Source: Acidobacteriota bacterium (GTDB lineage: Bacteria > Acidobacteriota > Terriglobia > Terriglobales > SCQP01). Taken from it: a DNA stretch of 64,000 nt. The translations under genes were made by a program, and so were the position numbers. The notes beneath the pieces are model-generated. The model ran no database searches. It saw only the letters and a program-made list of their open reading frames with translations, and had not been told where the DNA came from. The DNA is taken from NCBI GenBank assembly GCA_004299485.1, contig SCQP01000014.1, positions 372,001 through 436,000 of the forward strand, in the 5' to 3' direction. Positions 55,564 to 63,245 of this stretch are shown one piece after another (positions within the stretch are counted from its first letter, which is position 1; every line of letters starts with the position of its first letter).

Positions 55564-56408
55564 TTCCCCCGCAACGCGGTCGCGAGCAGACCGAAAAACC
55601 CGCAAGCAGCAAACAGCAGCGGCGCCAGCACCGGCGGGCCATAGAGGATGTTGTAGATGAGGTGTTTGTGCCCGCCTGGCCGCCGCAAAATTCCCCGGGC
55701 GTGATAGCCGAAACCGGCAGCGCCGTCCGCCATCGCCGCCACCGACAGTGCCGGCAGCAGCCAGCGCGGCCCCCGGCGTGCGAACGCCGCTGCCGCCAGC
55801 GCCGGTGCCACCGCAATCGGCGTCCACTGCACCCAATAACGGAAGTTGTTCTTGTGATGGGAATAGAGCGCCTCGCCGCCGCTGCACAGCGCCGCAATTC
55901 CCGTGGCCAGGCAGAGATGCCGCTCGATGGATTCCCGCAGCCCGGCCGGAACCGATGCACTGCTGAATTCCGGCTGCAGGCGCGCGGCCAGAATGCCGAG
56001 ATACGCCGAAATGCCCAGCAACAGCGGCGCGAACAGTGGTGGTCCCATCGCCAGGTTGGGCACAATCAGCCGCCAGCCTCCGGGCTTACGGGCGATACCG
56101 CGAATATGAAAGAACCAGCCGGTGGCGCAATCCACCGCGGTTAGCGCTGATACGGCGGGCAGCAGCGTCCGTGCCAGCTTCGGCTGAATCGCCGCGGCAA
56201 TGCCCGCTGCCTGCAGCGCCTGCGTCATCACGATGGGCGTCCACATGATGCGCTGGCCAAACCCGGCGCGATAGTGCATGTAGCCCACCTCGAGGCCGCT
56301 CAGGCCGCTCGTCAGTCCGGCCAGCAGCGCCAGCGAGCGCTGCATGCGGCCCGCCTCCGCTTCCGCAACGACAGCGGTTTCGAGTTCACGCAGCGTAGCG
56401 CCGGGCAT
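55560..56408 (-). CDS. Multi-pass membrane protein with two tandem repeats and paired histidines
   Basis: A 282-residue protein with about eight membrane segments. Residues about 36-143 and 176-279 are copies of one unit: YMHYRAGFGQRIMWTPI / YSHHKNNFRYWVQWTPI, HIRGIARKPGG / HARGILRRPGG, and GPPLFAPLL / GPPVLAPLL. Each unit has two conserved His (H45 and H101; H184 and H236). Adjacent flavin dehydrogenase subunits suggest it is a membrane anchor, and the His pairs could hold haem b; neither is proven. The start is ATG 56408, overlapping the dehydratase gene by 23 bases; ATG 56345 is an alternative. Family not recognised. Confidence 0.82.
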   Translation of the reverse strand: MPGATLRELETAVVAEAEAGRMQRSLALLAGLTSGLSGLEVGYMHYRAGFGQRIMWTPIVMTQALQAAGIAAAIQPKLARTLLPAVSALTAVDCATGWFFHIRGIARKPGGWRLIVPNLAMGPPLFAPLLLGISAYLGILAARLQPEFSSASVPAGLRESIERHLCLATGIAALCSGGEALYSHHKNNFRYWVQWTPIAVAPALAAAAFARRGPRWLLPALSVAAMADGAAGFGYHARGILRRPGGHKHLIYNILYGPPVLAPLLFAACGFFGLLATALRGK

Positions 56409-57474
56409 CGCGAGTTTTGAGGTCCAATCCGATTCCCGGACGCGACAGGTCCGGCCAGAGCGCGCCCTGGCGTGGCTGGGACGCGCCATCGAACAGCATG
56501 CTCTCAATCCGGGCGTGGTCGTGGAAGTACTCGATATTGCGCACCCGCTCCAATGCACAACAGGGATGCAAGTGGGCCGAGGGCGCGGTGTGCGCCGAAA
56601 GGGGGGTTTGATACGCCGCGCACTGGCTGTCGACCCGGGCAAATTCGCTTGGACCGGCGCAGCGGGTGATATCGGCCTGCTGCACGTGCACCGCCTCGGC
56701 AGCCAGCATGTGCTGGAAATAGGCGAGCTCGTAGCCGTACTCGCCCGCCGCAATTTCCATGCCCGCCGGAACGCGATCTCGCAGCCAGTGCAGCCCCTCC
56801 AGATCGTCGCTCGACACCGGCTCTTCAAACCACGTCACGCCTTCGGCGGCAAACTGTTCGGCAAACCGCCGTGCCTGCTGGCGCGAATAGGCGCCATTGG
56901 CATCAACGTACAGCGCGATGTCGGGCCCAATTGCCGCCCGCGCCGCTCGCACCCGTTCGAAGTCGTGCACCGGCTCGCGGCCGACCTTCATCTTGACCGC
57001 GGCAATTCCCTGCTCGGCCCAGCCCCCAAGCTGTTCCTGCAGCTCGGCGATGCTGTAAGAGGTAAACCCTCCGCTGCCGTAAATCGGCACGTGATCGCGC
57101 ACCAGGCCCAGCAATTTGGCCAAAGGCAAATTGAGCAGCTTGGCTTTCAGGTCCCACAGCGCAAGGTCAACCGCCGCCATCGCCATCGAGCAAATCCCTG
57201 GCCGCCCCAAATTGCGGATTGCCCGCCGCATCGCCTCCCAGCAGCCCGGAATATCCATTGCATCGCGGCCTTCAATCTCGGCCGCCAGTTTTCCATGCAC
57301 AACCGCCGCCACTGCGGGCGAGCCGTAGGTATAGCCCAGCCCCACACTGCGATCGGCATGCACCTCCGCCAGCACCACTTCGGTGGCGTCCCACGCCATG
57401 GTGCCATCCGACTCCGGCCGCTCCGTCGGAATGCTGAACAGTTCCACCGTTGGCCGCCGCAGGCGTGCATGCAT
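56386..57474 (-). CDS. Mandelate racemase/enolase-superfamily sugar acid dehydratase
   Basis: A 362-residue enolase-superfamily enzyme. Base K161-M-K163 (AAVKMKVG), metal ligands D191 (LYVDANGAY), E217 (WFEEP) and E245 (AAGEYG), and a His-rich segment at 295-303 (PLSAHTAPSAHLH) place it in the mandelate racemase branch, which includes dehydratases for gluconate, galactonate and rhamnonate. It heads the four-gene minus-strand cluster ending with the GMC dehydrogenase. An aldonate made by that dehydrogenase would be a sensible substrate; this is inference. Confidence 0.88.
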   Translation of the reverse strand: MHARLRRPTVELFSIPTERPESDGTMAWDATEVVLAEVHADRSVGLGYTYGSPAVAAVVHGKLAAEIEGRDAMDIPGCWEAMRRAIRNLGRPGICSMAMAAVDLALWDLKAKLLNLPLAKLLGLVRDHVPIYGSGGFTSYSIAELQEQLGGWAEQGIAAVKMKVGREPVHDFERVRAARAAIGPDIALYVDANGAYSRQQARRFAEQFAAEGVTWFEEPVSSDDLEGLHWLRDRVPAGMEIAAGEYGYELAYFQHMLAAEAVHVQQADITRCAGPSEFARVDSQCAAYQTPLSAHTAPSAHLHPCCALERVRNIEYFHDHARIESMLFDGASQPRQGALWPDLSRPGIGLDLKTRDARRYAA

Positions 57475-57570
57475 AGCTACATCGGATGCTCCGCAGCCGA
57501 TCTCAGAGTTGTCTGCTAAAGTAGGTGCCCATGAGAATCCTGGGCCTCGCTACGGTCGCGCCAGGGCCGG

Positions 57571-57999
57571 CTAATCGGGAATTTGAACACGCCGCGCCAC
57601 CTCGGACCCAAACTGCCGGAAGTGGCGCTCATTCCAGGTGTAGATCGACTCGGCGCTGGCTTTAAGCGCACAGCGGGCCAGCAGCGCGTCGTACACCGCT
57701 CCGCCTGCAACGCCCATCCCGGCCGCCCAGCCAAGCGCGGCAGCATACTCGTCGCCGTCCAGTGCAACCACTTTCAGCCGCTCTCGTATGCTCCCTATGA
57801 ACAGCATCGCCTGCTCGCTGCCGACGCGAAATCGCCCTGGCATCCGCGTCAGAGTCGCAAACACTTCGGCCAAGCTATGCGCCGCGCAGCAGCCACGCTG
57901 GCGCTCCACTCTTAGAAAGCATCGCGCGCTGGCATCGTGGTGAACGTGATCACCGTAAAAAACAGGAACCAGGACCGAGGTGTCAAAGAACGCCTTCAC
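57571..57999 (-). CDS. PIN-domain ribonuclease toxin (VapC)
   Basis: A 142-residue PIN protein with D6 (AFFDTSVLVPVFY), Glu in HSLAEVFATLT, Asp in AVYDALLARCA and Asn in TWNERHFRQF at the fourth metal-site position, the usual variant in this subgroup. Its start overlaps the AbrB-type antitoxin stop by four bases. Target RNA unknown. Confidence 0.93.
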   Translation of the reverse strand: MKAFFDTSVLVPVFYGDHVHHDASARCFLRVERQRGCCAAHSLAEVFATLTRMPGRFRVGSEQAMLFIGSIRERLKVVALDGDEYAAALGWAAGMGVAGGAVYDALLARCALKASAESIYTWNERHFRQFGSEVARRVQIPD

Positions 58000-58268
58000 C
58001 GCTTCCGTCCGCGCGCACTTTCGCCGCGTTCCATGCGAACCTGTTCGAGCACACTGTTCGTTTCCGCCGCTGTCAGCCGCTCACCCGTCCGCCACACCCA
58101 GACGCCGTGTTCTTTTGTGAGCGGTCCCGTCGCCCGCACCGGGATCAAGGCAATCCTGTCCCCCGACTGTTCCATCTCCAATTCCGCGCCCGCCTCCAGT
58201 CCCAGTTGCTCGCGGACCGGTTTTGGAATCACCAGGCGCCCCGCCCTGTCAATCTTCAAACGAGCCAT
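57996..58268 (-). CDS. SpoVT/AbrB-type antitoxin
   Basis: A 90-residue protein whose first 45 residues (LKIDRAGRLVIPKPVREQLGLEAGAELEMEQ) are the swapped-hairpin AbrB fold used by VapB/MazE antitoxins; the charged C-terminal arm should bind the PIN toxin. An eight-base inverted repeat overlaps its start codon, as expected of an autoregulated pair. Confidence 0.95.
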   Translation of the reverse strand: MARLKIDRAGRLVIPKPVREQLGLEAGAELEMEQSGDRIALIPVRATGPLTKEHGVWVWRTGERLTAAETNSVLEQVRMERGESARGRKR

Positions 58269-58289
58269 AGTAGATCCATTTTACTATGG
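58265..58289. promoter_or_regulatory. Inverted repeat overlapping the AbrB antitoxin start
   Basis: CCATAGTA (58265-58272) and its exact complement TACTATGG (58282-58289) are separated by nine bases and include the start codon (58266-58268). A second symmetry, TTTTAC-TATG-GTAAAA (58279-58294), overlaps it. The layout fits an operator bound by the AbrB-fold antitoxin, which would block both transcription and start-codon access. Confidence 0.68.
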
Positions 58290-58316
58290 TAAAAACCACA
58301 GCTCAATGGCACGCAG

Positions 58317-59402
58317 CTAGGTCCATTCCACGACGGCCTTGATCACCCCCGGGGCGAGCGCGCCGTTGGATGCCACAAACTCCTCCGGCGTAAGGTGGTG
58401 CGTAATCAGCCCTTCGATGTGCTTGCCCCAGGTCTGCCGCGCTTGCGCCAGATCATCGGCGGCCATCTGGAAATGGCCGCGGGCGGCGTTCACGCTGCCA
58501 AACATGAGTTGATTGTTGAGCACGATCTGGCGCAGCAGCGCCGCACCGGCGATCTGCAGTGGCTTGTTGCCGCCCGGAATGCCGGTGAGGGCGTAAATGC
58601 CGTTGGGTGCGAGCGCGTCCAGCAAGTTGAATTCGAGCGCGGCAAAGCCGCTGGCATCGAGCACCAGCGCCATCGGTTCGGGACACTTGGCGTTCGGGCC
58701 TTTGAGGTAATGACCGCCAATCGTGGTCAACCATTGCGGCCGGGCGCTCGTGGCATCGACGATATCGAGGCCGTAAACTTCAGCGCCGCGCAGGCGCAGC
58801 ACCATGGCGGCCAGCAAACCAACCGGGCCGAGCCCCGCGACCAGACAAGGCTGGCCGTGAATCCAGCGCGGCGTGATCTGCGCTTCCGGATTTCGCTGGT
58901 GCGCCAGCTTGAGCGCCTCGGCGATGGCCTTCTCGACAATCGTCAGCGGCTCCATCAGCACGCCGGTGACTTCCAACTCGGGCGCGAGGCGCGTAATCCA
59001 GGTCTCGCTGTCGACGACAAACTCGGTCTGGTAGCCGTCGGCGCCATGAATGCCGCGCTCGGTGTACAGGCCCGTCTGGCACATATCGTTGCGCAGCATG
59101 TTGCAGTTGGCGCAGCGGCCACAACCGCGCCGCACCGAAAATACCGCATAGTCACCCACGCGGACGCGGCTGACCTTTTGGCCGATCTCGACCACCTTGC
59201 CCATCATCTCGTGGCCGATCACCAGCTCGGCCTGCCCCGCCGGCGCCATCGCGCGTCCGCCGGTGACTTCCTCACGATCAGTACCGCACACGCCCACACG
59301 GACGACTTGCAGTTTGATCTGATCGGGCGCAGTGAGTTCAGGTTCCGGGCGCGTGATCAGCCGCGCACCCGCCGTTCCGGGCGTAATCGCAATGGCTCGC
59401 AT
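58317..59402 (-). CDS. Zinc-dependent glucose 1-dehydrogenase-like enzyme
   Basis: A 361-residue medium-chain dehydrogenase. Catalytic zinc ligands C39 (VGVCGTD), H64-E65 (IGHEMMG); structural zinc C94, C97, C100 and C108 (RGCGRCANC). TERGIHGADGYQTEF and the C-terminal domain match the archaeal-type glucose dehydrogenase group rather than ordinary alcohol dehydrogenases. The nucleotide motif GLGPVGLLAAMVLRLRGAEVYGLD binds NAD(P). It would oxidise an aldose to a lactone, consistent with the neighbouring aldonate dehydratase and sugar genes. Substrate not proven. Confidence 0.85.
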   Translation of the reverse strand: MRAIAITPGTAGARLITRPEPELTAPDQIKLQVVRVGVCGTDREEVTGGRAMAPAGQAELVIGHEMMGKVVEIGQKVSRVRVGDYAVFSVRRGCGRCANCNMLRNDMCQTGLYTERGIHGADGYQTEFVVDSETWITRLAPELEVTGVLMEPLTIVEKAIAEALKLAHQRNPEAQITPRWIHGQPCLVAGLGPVGLLAAMVLRLRGAEVYGLDIVDATSARPQWLTTIGGHYLKGPNAKCPEPMALVLDASGFAALEFNLLDALAPNGIYALTGIPGGNKPLQIAGAALLRQIVLNNQLMFGSVNAARGHFQMAADDLAQARQTWGKHIEGLITHHLTPEEFVASNGALAPGVIKAVVEWT

Positions 59403-59423
59403 TGTTCCAGACTAGCATTGCTC

Positions 59424-62075
59424 TTACTGCGGTGCGAACGTGATCGAGCTCAGCGACCCGCTCAGCACCGTCACGGTTTGCGCCGACGAGGTGGTGCTGG
59501 TGCCTACAAGCGTCGTGCTGAAGCTGCCGCTGGCGACAATGCCGCTTGCGTTCACCGTTCCGGTCAGTGTCACCATCAGCGGGTAATGCGTGCCACTGGA
59601 GAAGTTCGCAGTGAAATGTCCTGTGGCATCGACCGATACGGGGCCGGTCACGGCCTTGCTGAACGGTGTACCCGAGCAGCTATCCGATGCCGGACAGGAA
59701 ACAACGGTGATATTAATCTGGCCGGTAAGGTTTGCGGACCCCGACAGCAAGGTGCTGCCCGAGCCAGTCTGCAACGTGATGCTGCCTGCCAGGGTAAGCG
59801 AGGCCGAATAAACGCCGCCGGCGGGATCCGAGGCGGTGCCGTTAAACGGCGCTGAAGCCGAGCCGGTGAACGTCGTCCCCGGCGGCGGCCCGAAGTTGGC
59901 GGTAACGGAGTGATTCGCGCTCATGGTGACCGAACACGCGCCCGTACCCGAACAGTCGCCGCCCCAGCCGGTGAACACGCTCCCCGTGGCCGGCACTGCG
60001 GCGACGAAGACTTGCGTGCCCGCCGCGAAGCCTGCCGAGCAACTTCCGCCCGCCGAGCCGCAGGCCAGCGTGCCCGGATACGACGCGATGCCGCCGCTAC
60101 CGCTGCCCGCGGTTGCCAGGCTGAGCGTAAATGTCGAGCTCGGCGCTGTGCCGCCGTCATAAGGCGGCGCCTTGGTAAAGGCCTCGAGCACTTCCTTGCC
60201 GTCAACGACGGCTTCGCCGAGGCCCAGCCAGGCATCGGGATCGTTGACGCCGAGCTGAGTAAGAATGCCGCCGCTGCCGGCCTTGAGCAGCATCGTTTTG
60301 CCGAGGTTCTCAAATTCGGCCACGCCCTGTTCGATCAGTTGCTTGCCCGCGGCGGTGGTCTGCGCCAGCGCACCACCCACGGCAATCTGCCCGCCTGCAG
60401 CCACCACCGTGACATAAAGCACGGCGGCGGCGGGCAGGGCCAGCGCGGCGGCGATCGCATCGGCGGGAATCGAGGCCACCGCCGCCGCGGCAGCCACCAC
60501 GCCCAGTGCCACGCCGCCAAGGCCTGCGATAATGCCGACGCCGTCGCTGAACGCCTGCGCGGCCGCGCAGGGCGACGTCTGGGGCGCTCCTAAATAATTG
60601 GTCAAATCGTTGCTGTTGGGCGAGGCGTTCGTGCTGTAGTCGTTGTAGGCCGTCGCCGCCTCTGCCGACTGACAGCCGCCCGCCCCGGTAATGGCAGCAA
60701 ACGGTGGCCCCGTGGTCGCGCCGCTGGAGCCGGCTTGCGCCGCCAGCATGCCCAGCAGCAGGCGGTCGACCTCGCTGAGTGCGGCCGGTGTGACGACCAC
60801 GTTCTGACCGGCATAAGTGCCGATGATATAGCTGGCGCTTTGGCCATTCACCACCGCGCGGATCCCCGGCAGGATGGTGTCCAATGCGGTCAACTCATTC
60901 GCCAGCGCGGCATCGAGATCGGACGTCTCGATGCTGGACCCTTGCACGCTGCTGATGAGGGTCGTGCCCAGATAGTTCCGCGTCGCTTGTAGAAAGTCGA
61001 GCGTCAGCCGGCCTTGCGCCGAAGGCAGCGTGGGCAACGCCTGCACCGCCAGACCGGGCAGCGCCGCGCTGGAGACCGTCTGACCGGTCGCCGTCTGGGT
61101 GACACTTATGGTGAAGCTACCGCTGGCGAGCGCGCCACTGGAGGCGTCCACAAAAGGCGGCACGCTGACGGTCATGCTCGTGGCCGAAACGCTGGTAGGC
61201 GCCACCTGCGCGCTGAAGCCACTGGCCTCGGCAAAGGTGACGAGCGGACTTTGCGTCGCATCAAAGCCGGTTCCTGTGAGCGTCACCTGACCGCCGGGCA
61301 GCACCGAAGCTGGCGCGAACGACTGCACCGTGATCGGCGGCGCCACCCCGGTGCCGCTGAGCGCCAGTTTCTGTGGGCTGTCCGCGGCGTTGTCGGTAAT
61401 GCTGAGCGTGCCCGCGAGCGTGCCGGTGGAAGCAGGCGTGAAAGTCACCGAAAGCGTGCAGGTACTGCCGGCCGCCACGCTCGTACCGCAGGTGTTGGTC
61501 TGCTGAAAGCTGCTGTTGTCGAGCGCCACGCCGCTGATCGTCAGCGCGGCGCTGCCGCTGTTGCTGAGCGTGACCGTCTGCGCCGTGCTGGTCGTGCCCT
61601 GCGTTTGCTGACTAAAACTGAGGCTGGTGGGCGTGAGCGTAACTGCAGGTCCCGGCGCCGCGCCGGTGCCGCTCAGGCTCACGCTTTGTGGGCTACCGGA
61701 AGCATTGTCGGCAATGCTCAGCGTCCCGGTGCGCGCGCCGGTCGCGGTGGGCTTGAAGGTGACCGACACCGCGCAGTTCGCGCCCGCGGCAACCGTCGAA
61801 CAGGTATTCGTTTCGGAGAAATCGCCGGTGACCGTGACCGACGAAACCGTCAGCGCTGCCTGACCGGAATTCGTCACCGTGACCGTCTGTGCGGTGCTGC
61901 TGGTGCCTGTCGGTTCGGAAGCAAACGTCAGGCTCGTCGCCGAGAGCGTTACCGCAGGCGTGCTGGAATTGTTGCTGCCGCCGCCCGTTGAGGTTCCGCC
62001 GCCGCCCCCGCAGGCGGCCAGTGCCAGACTGGCGGTGATGCCGAGAAGTGTTGTGACCATAGTCCGGGTTGCCAT
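59424..62075 (-). CDS. Large surface lipoprotein with choice-of-anchor-D, IPT and InlB-like repeats
   Basis: An 883-residue protein. Lipobox LALAAC places lipid on C22, followed by a Gly/Ser linker. Two choice-of-anchor-D beta-sandwiches (about 34-140 and 143-248) are near copies of each other; then an IPT/TIG domain (about 250-345, SVLPGGQVTLTGTGFD), a helical, Ala-rich middle of unknown family (about 360-650), an InlB-type repeat (about 660-735, FTGWGGDCSGTGACSVTM) and a C-terminal beta domain. ATG 62075 is chosen because GGAGGTGG lies before it. Cell-surface adhesion or binding is likely; no enzymatic motif is seen. Confidence 0.85.
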   Translation of the reverse strand: MATRTMVTTLLGITASLALAACGGGGGTSTGGGSNNSSTPAVTLSATSLTFASEPTGTSSTAQTVTVTNSGQAALTVSSVTVTGDFSETNTCSTVAAGANCAVSVTFKPTATGARTGTLSIADNASGSPQSVSLSGTGAAPGPAVTLTPTSLSFSQQTQGTTSTAQTVTLSNSGSAALTISGVALDNSSFQQTNTCGTSVAAGSTCTLSVTFTPASTGTLAGTLSITDNAADSPQKLALSGTGVAPPITVQSFAPASVLPGGQVTLTGTGFDATQSPLVTFAEASGFSAQVAPTSVSATSMTVSVPPFVDASSGALASGSFTISVTQTATGQTVSSAALPGLAVQALPTLPSAQGRLTLDFLQATRNYLGTTLISSVQGSSIETSDLDAALANELTALDTILPGIRAVVNGQSASYIIGTYAGQNVVVTPAALSEVDRLLLGMLAAQAGSSGATTGPPFAAITGAGGCQSAEAATAYNDYSTNASPNSNDLTNYLGAPQTSPCAAAQAFSDGVGIIAGLGGVALGVVAAAAAVASIPADAIAAALALPAAAVLYVTVVAAGGQIAVGGALAQTTAAGKQLIEQGVAEFENLGKTMLLKAGSGGILTQLGVNDPDAWLGLGEAVVDGKEVLEAFTKAPPYDGGTAPSSTFTLSLATAGSGSGGIASYPGTLACGSAGGSCSAGFAAGTQVFVAAVPATGSVFTGWGGDCSGTGACSVTMSANHSVTANFGPPPGTTFTGSASAPFNGTASDPAGGVYSASLTLAGSITLQTGSGSTLLSGSANLTGQINITVVSCPASDSCSGTPFSKAVTGPVSVDATGHFTANFSSGTHYPLMVTLTGTVNASGIVASGSFSTTLVGTSTTSSAQTVTVLSGSLSSITFAPQ

Positions 62076-62166
62076 GCTCCACCTCCGGCCACCCGAATCA
62101 TATCCCACGACTCATGTTTCAGGTGGTACTGAGCCGGGAGTATATCACAGACGTGAGCTAACGCAA

Positions 62167-63219
62167 CTAGGCTCGAGAGAGGACGACAATCGCCAGGATC
62201 AGCACAGCGATGCCGGCGTACATAATGCGCACCGGCTGCTTCCCGCTCCCCTTCCATTCGCCCGTCCGCAGGCCATGAACGCTGGCGGTGATCACGATGA
62301 GCGACATGAAGACCGGCCAGCCGAGAACGGTGCCGAGTGAACCCAGCTTTCCGGCGCCGATGCCGTAGAGCACCGTGCTGCCAAACCAGAAAATCGCCAT
62401 CAATCCGGCCAGCCACCAATAGGCGCCGGTCGCCGGCCGGCGAAAACGATCGCCCGTGTGATTCTTTTTGACCAGATAACCGCAATACAGCCAGCCCGGA
62501 ATGCCGCCGGCAAGCATCAGCGGCAGCCAGACGGCGTTGGGCGCCCAGATGGCCGCCGCGCCATGCGACTGGGCGAACTGCTGCAGCGGCTGGCCCTCAG
62601 TAAAGCCGATGTTCACCAGCGCCGAACCCACGCCGCTGATCAGGCAGTAAATGAGACCCTGCACGATCGTGGTGCGCCGCACCGGAGCGGCGACCGCGGC
62701 CGCTCCGCTCGCGGATGCCTCCGGGGCAGTCGGCGGCTTCAGCGCGGCTTCCCGCCTGCGCCCGGCGACGGCGCACACGCCCACGCCGATGAGCACCAGG
62801 ATGACCCCGCCCAGCACTTGCAAACCCAGCGGCTGCAACAGCTCGCCCGGATTCTGCCGCAGCAGCGGCACCAGGCTGCCCACCGCCGCCGACAAGCCGA
62901 GAATCACCGAAAACGCCAGCGCAATGCCGACGCCTTCGACCGCCAGGCCGAAAAAGATCTGCGAGATGCCCCAGCCCGCGCCGCACGCGGCGACCGTCCA
63001 CATGATGGCGGCAGCCCCGGGCGCAGCATAGACGGCGCCGAGATTGGGCACCGTCAGCCAGGCCAGCAGCGGCGGAAACAGCACCAGCGCCCACAGCGTA
63101 TAGATGAGCCAGGTGTTTTCCCACTCCCAGGCGCGGGTAAACTTCATGGGCAGCGTAAAGCTGCCGTTGGCGATGCCTGCGATAACGAGGATTCCCAAAC
63201 CAACAAATGCGAAGTTCAT
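62167..63219 (-). CDS. L-rhamnose-proton symporter family permease (RhaT-like)
   Basis: A 350-residue protein with ten membrane segments; the start FVGLGILVIAGIANGSFTLPMKF and the VEGVGIALAFSVILGLSAAVGSLVPLL segment are characteristic of RhaT. A cytoplasmic loop at about 180-205 is Ala-rich. ATG 63219 opens the family motif; the longer reading to 63276 crosses into the divergent kinase gene. It should import rhamnose or a related sugar with protons, supplying the nearby oxidation and kinase genes. Only 26 bases separate it from the divergent ROK gene. Confidence 0.88.
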   Translation of the reverse strand: MNFAFVGLGILVIAGIANGSFTLPMKFTRAWEWENTWLIYTLWALVLFPPLLAWLTVPNLGAVYAAPGAAAIMWTVAACGAGWGISQIFFGLAVEGVGIALAFSVILGLSAAVGSLVPLLRQNPGELLQPLGLQVLGGVILVLIGVGVCAVAGRRREAALKPPTAPEASASGAAAVAAPVRRTTIVQGLIYCLISGVGSALVNIGFTEGQPLQQFAQSHGAAAIWAPNAVWLPLMLAGGIPGWLYCGYLVKKNHTGDRFRRPATGAYWWLAGLMAIFWFGSTVLYGIGAGKLGSLGTVLGWPVFMSLIVITASVHGLRTGEWKGSGKQPVRIMYAGIAVLILAIVVLSRA

Positions 63220-63231
63220 AGAGTTCGAGGC

Positions 63232-63239
63232 AGTATACT
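63232..63239. promoter_or_regulatory. Palindromic -10-like site between rhaT-like and ROK genes
   Basis: AGTATACT is its own complement and gives a TATACT -10 hexamer on both strands within the 26-base divergent gap. Neither side has a convincing -35, and both transcripts would have almost no leader. Confidence 0.35.
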
Positions 63240-63245
63240 CCGAGA

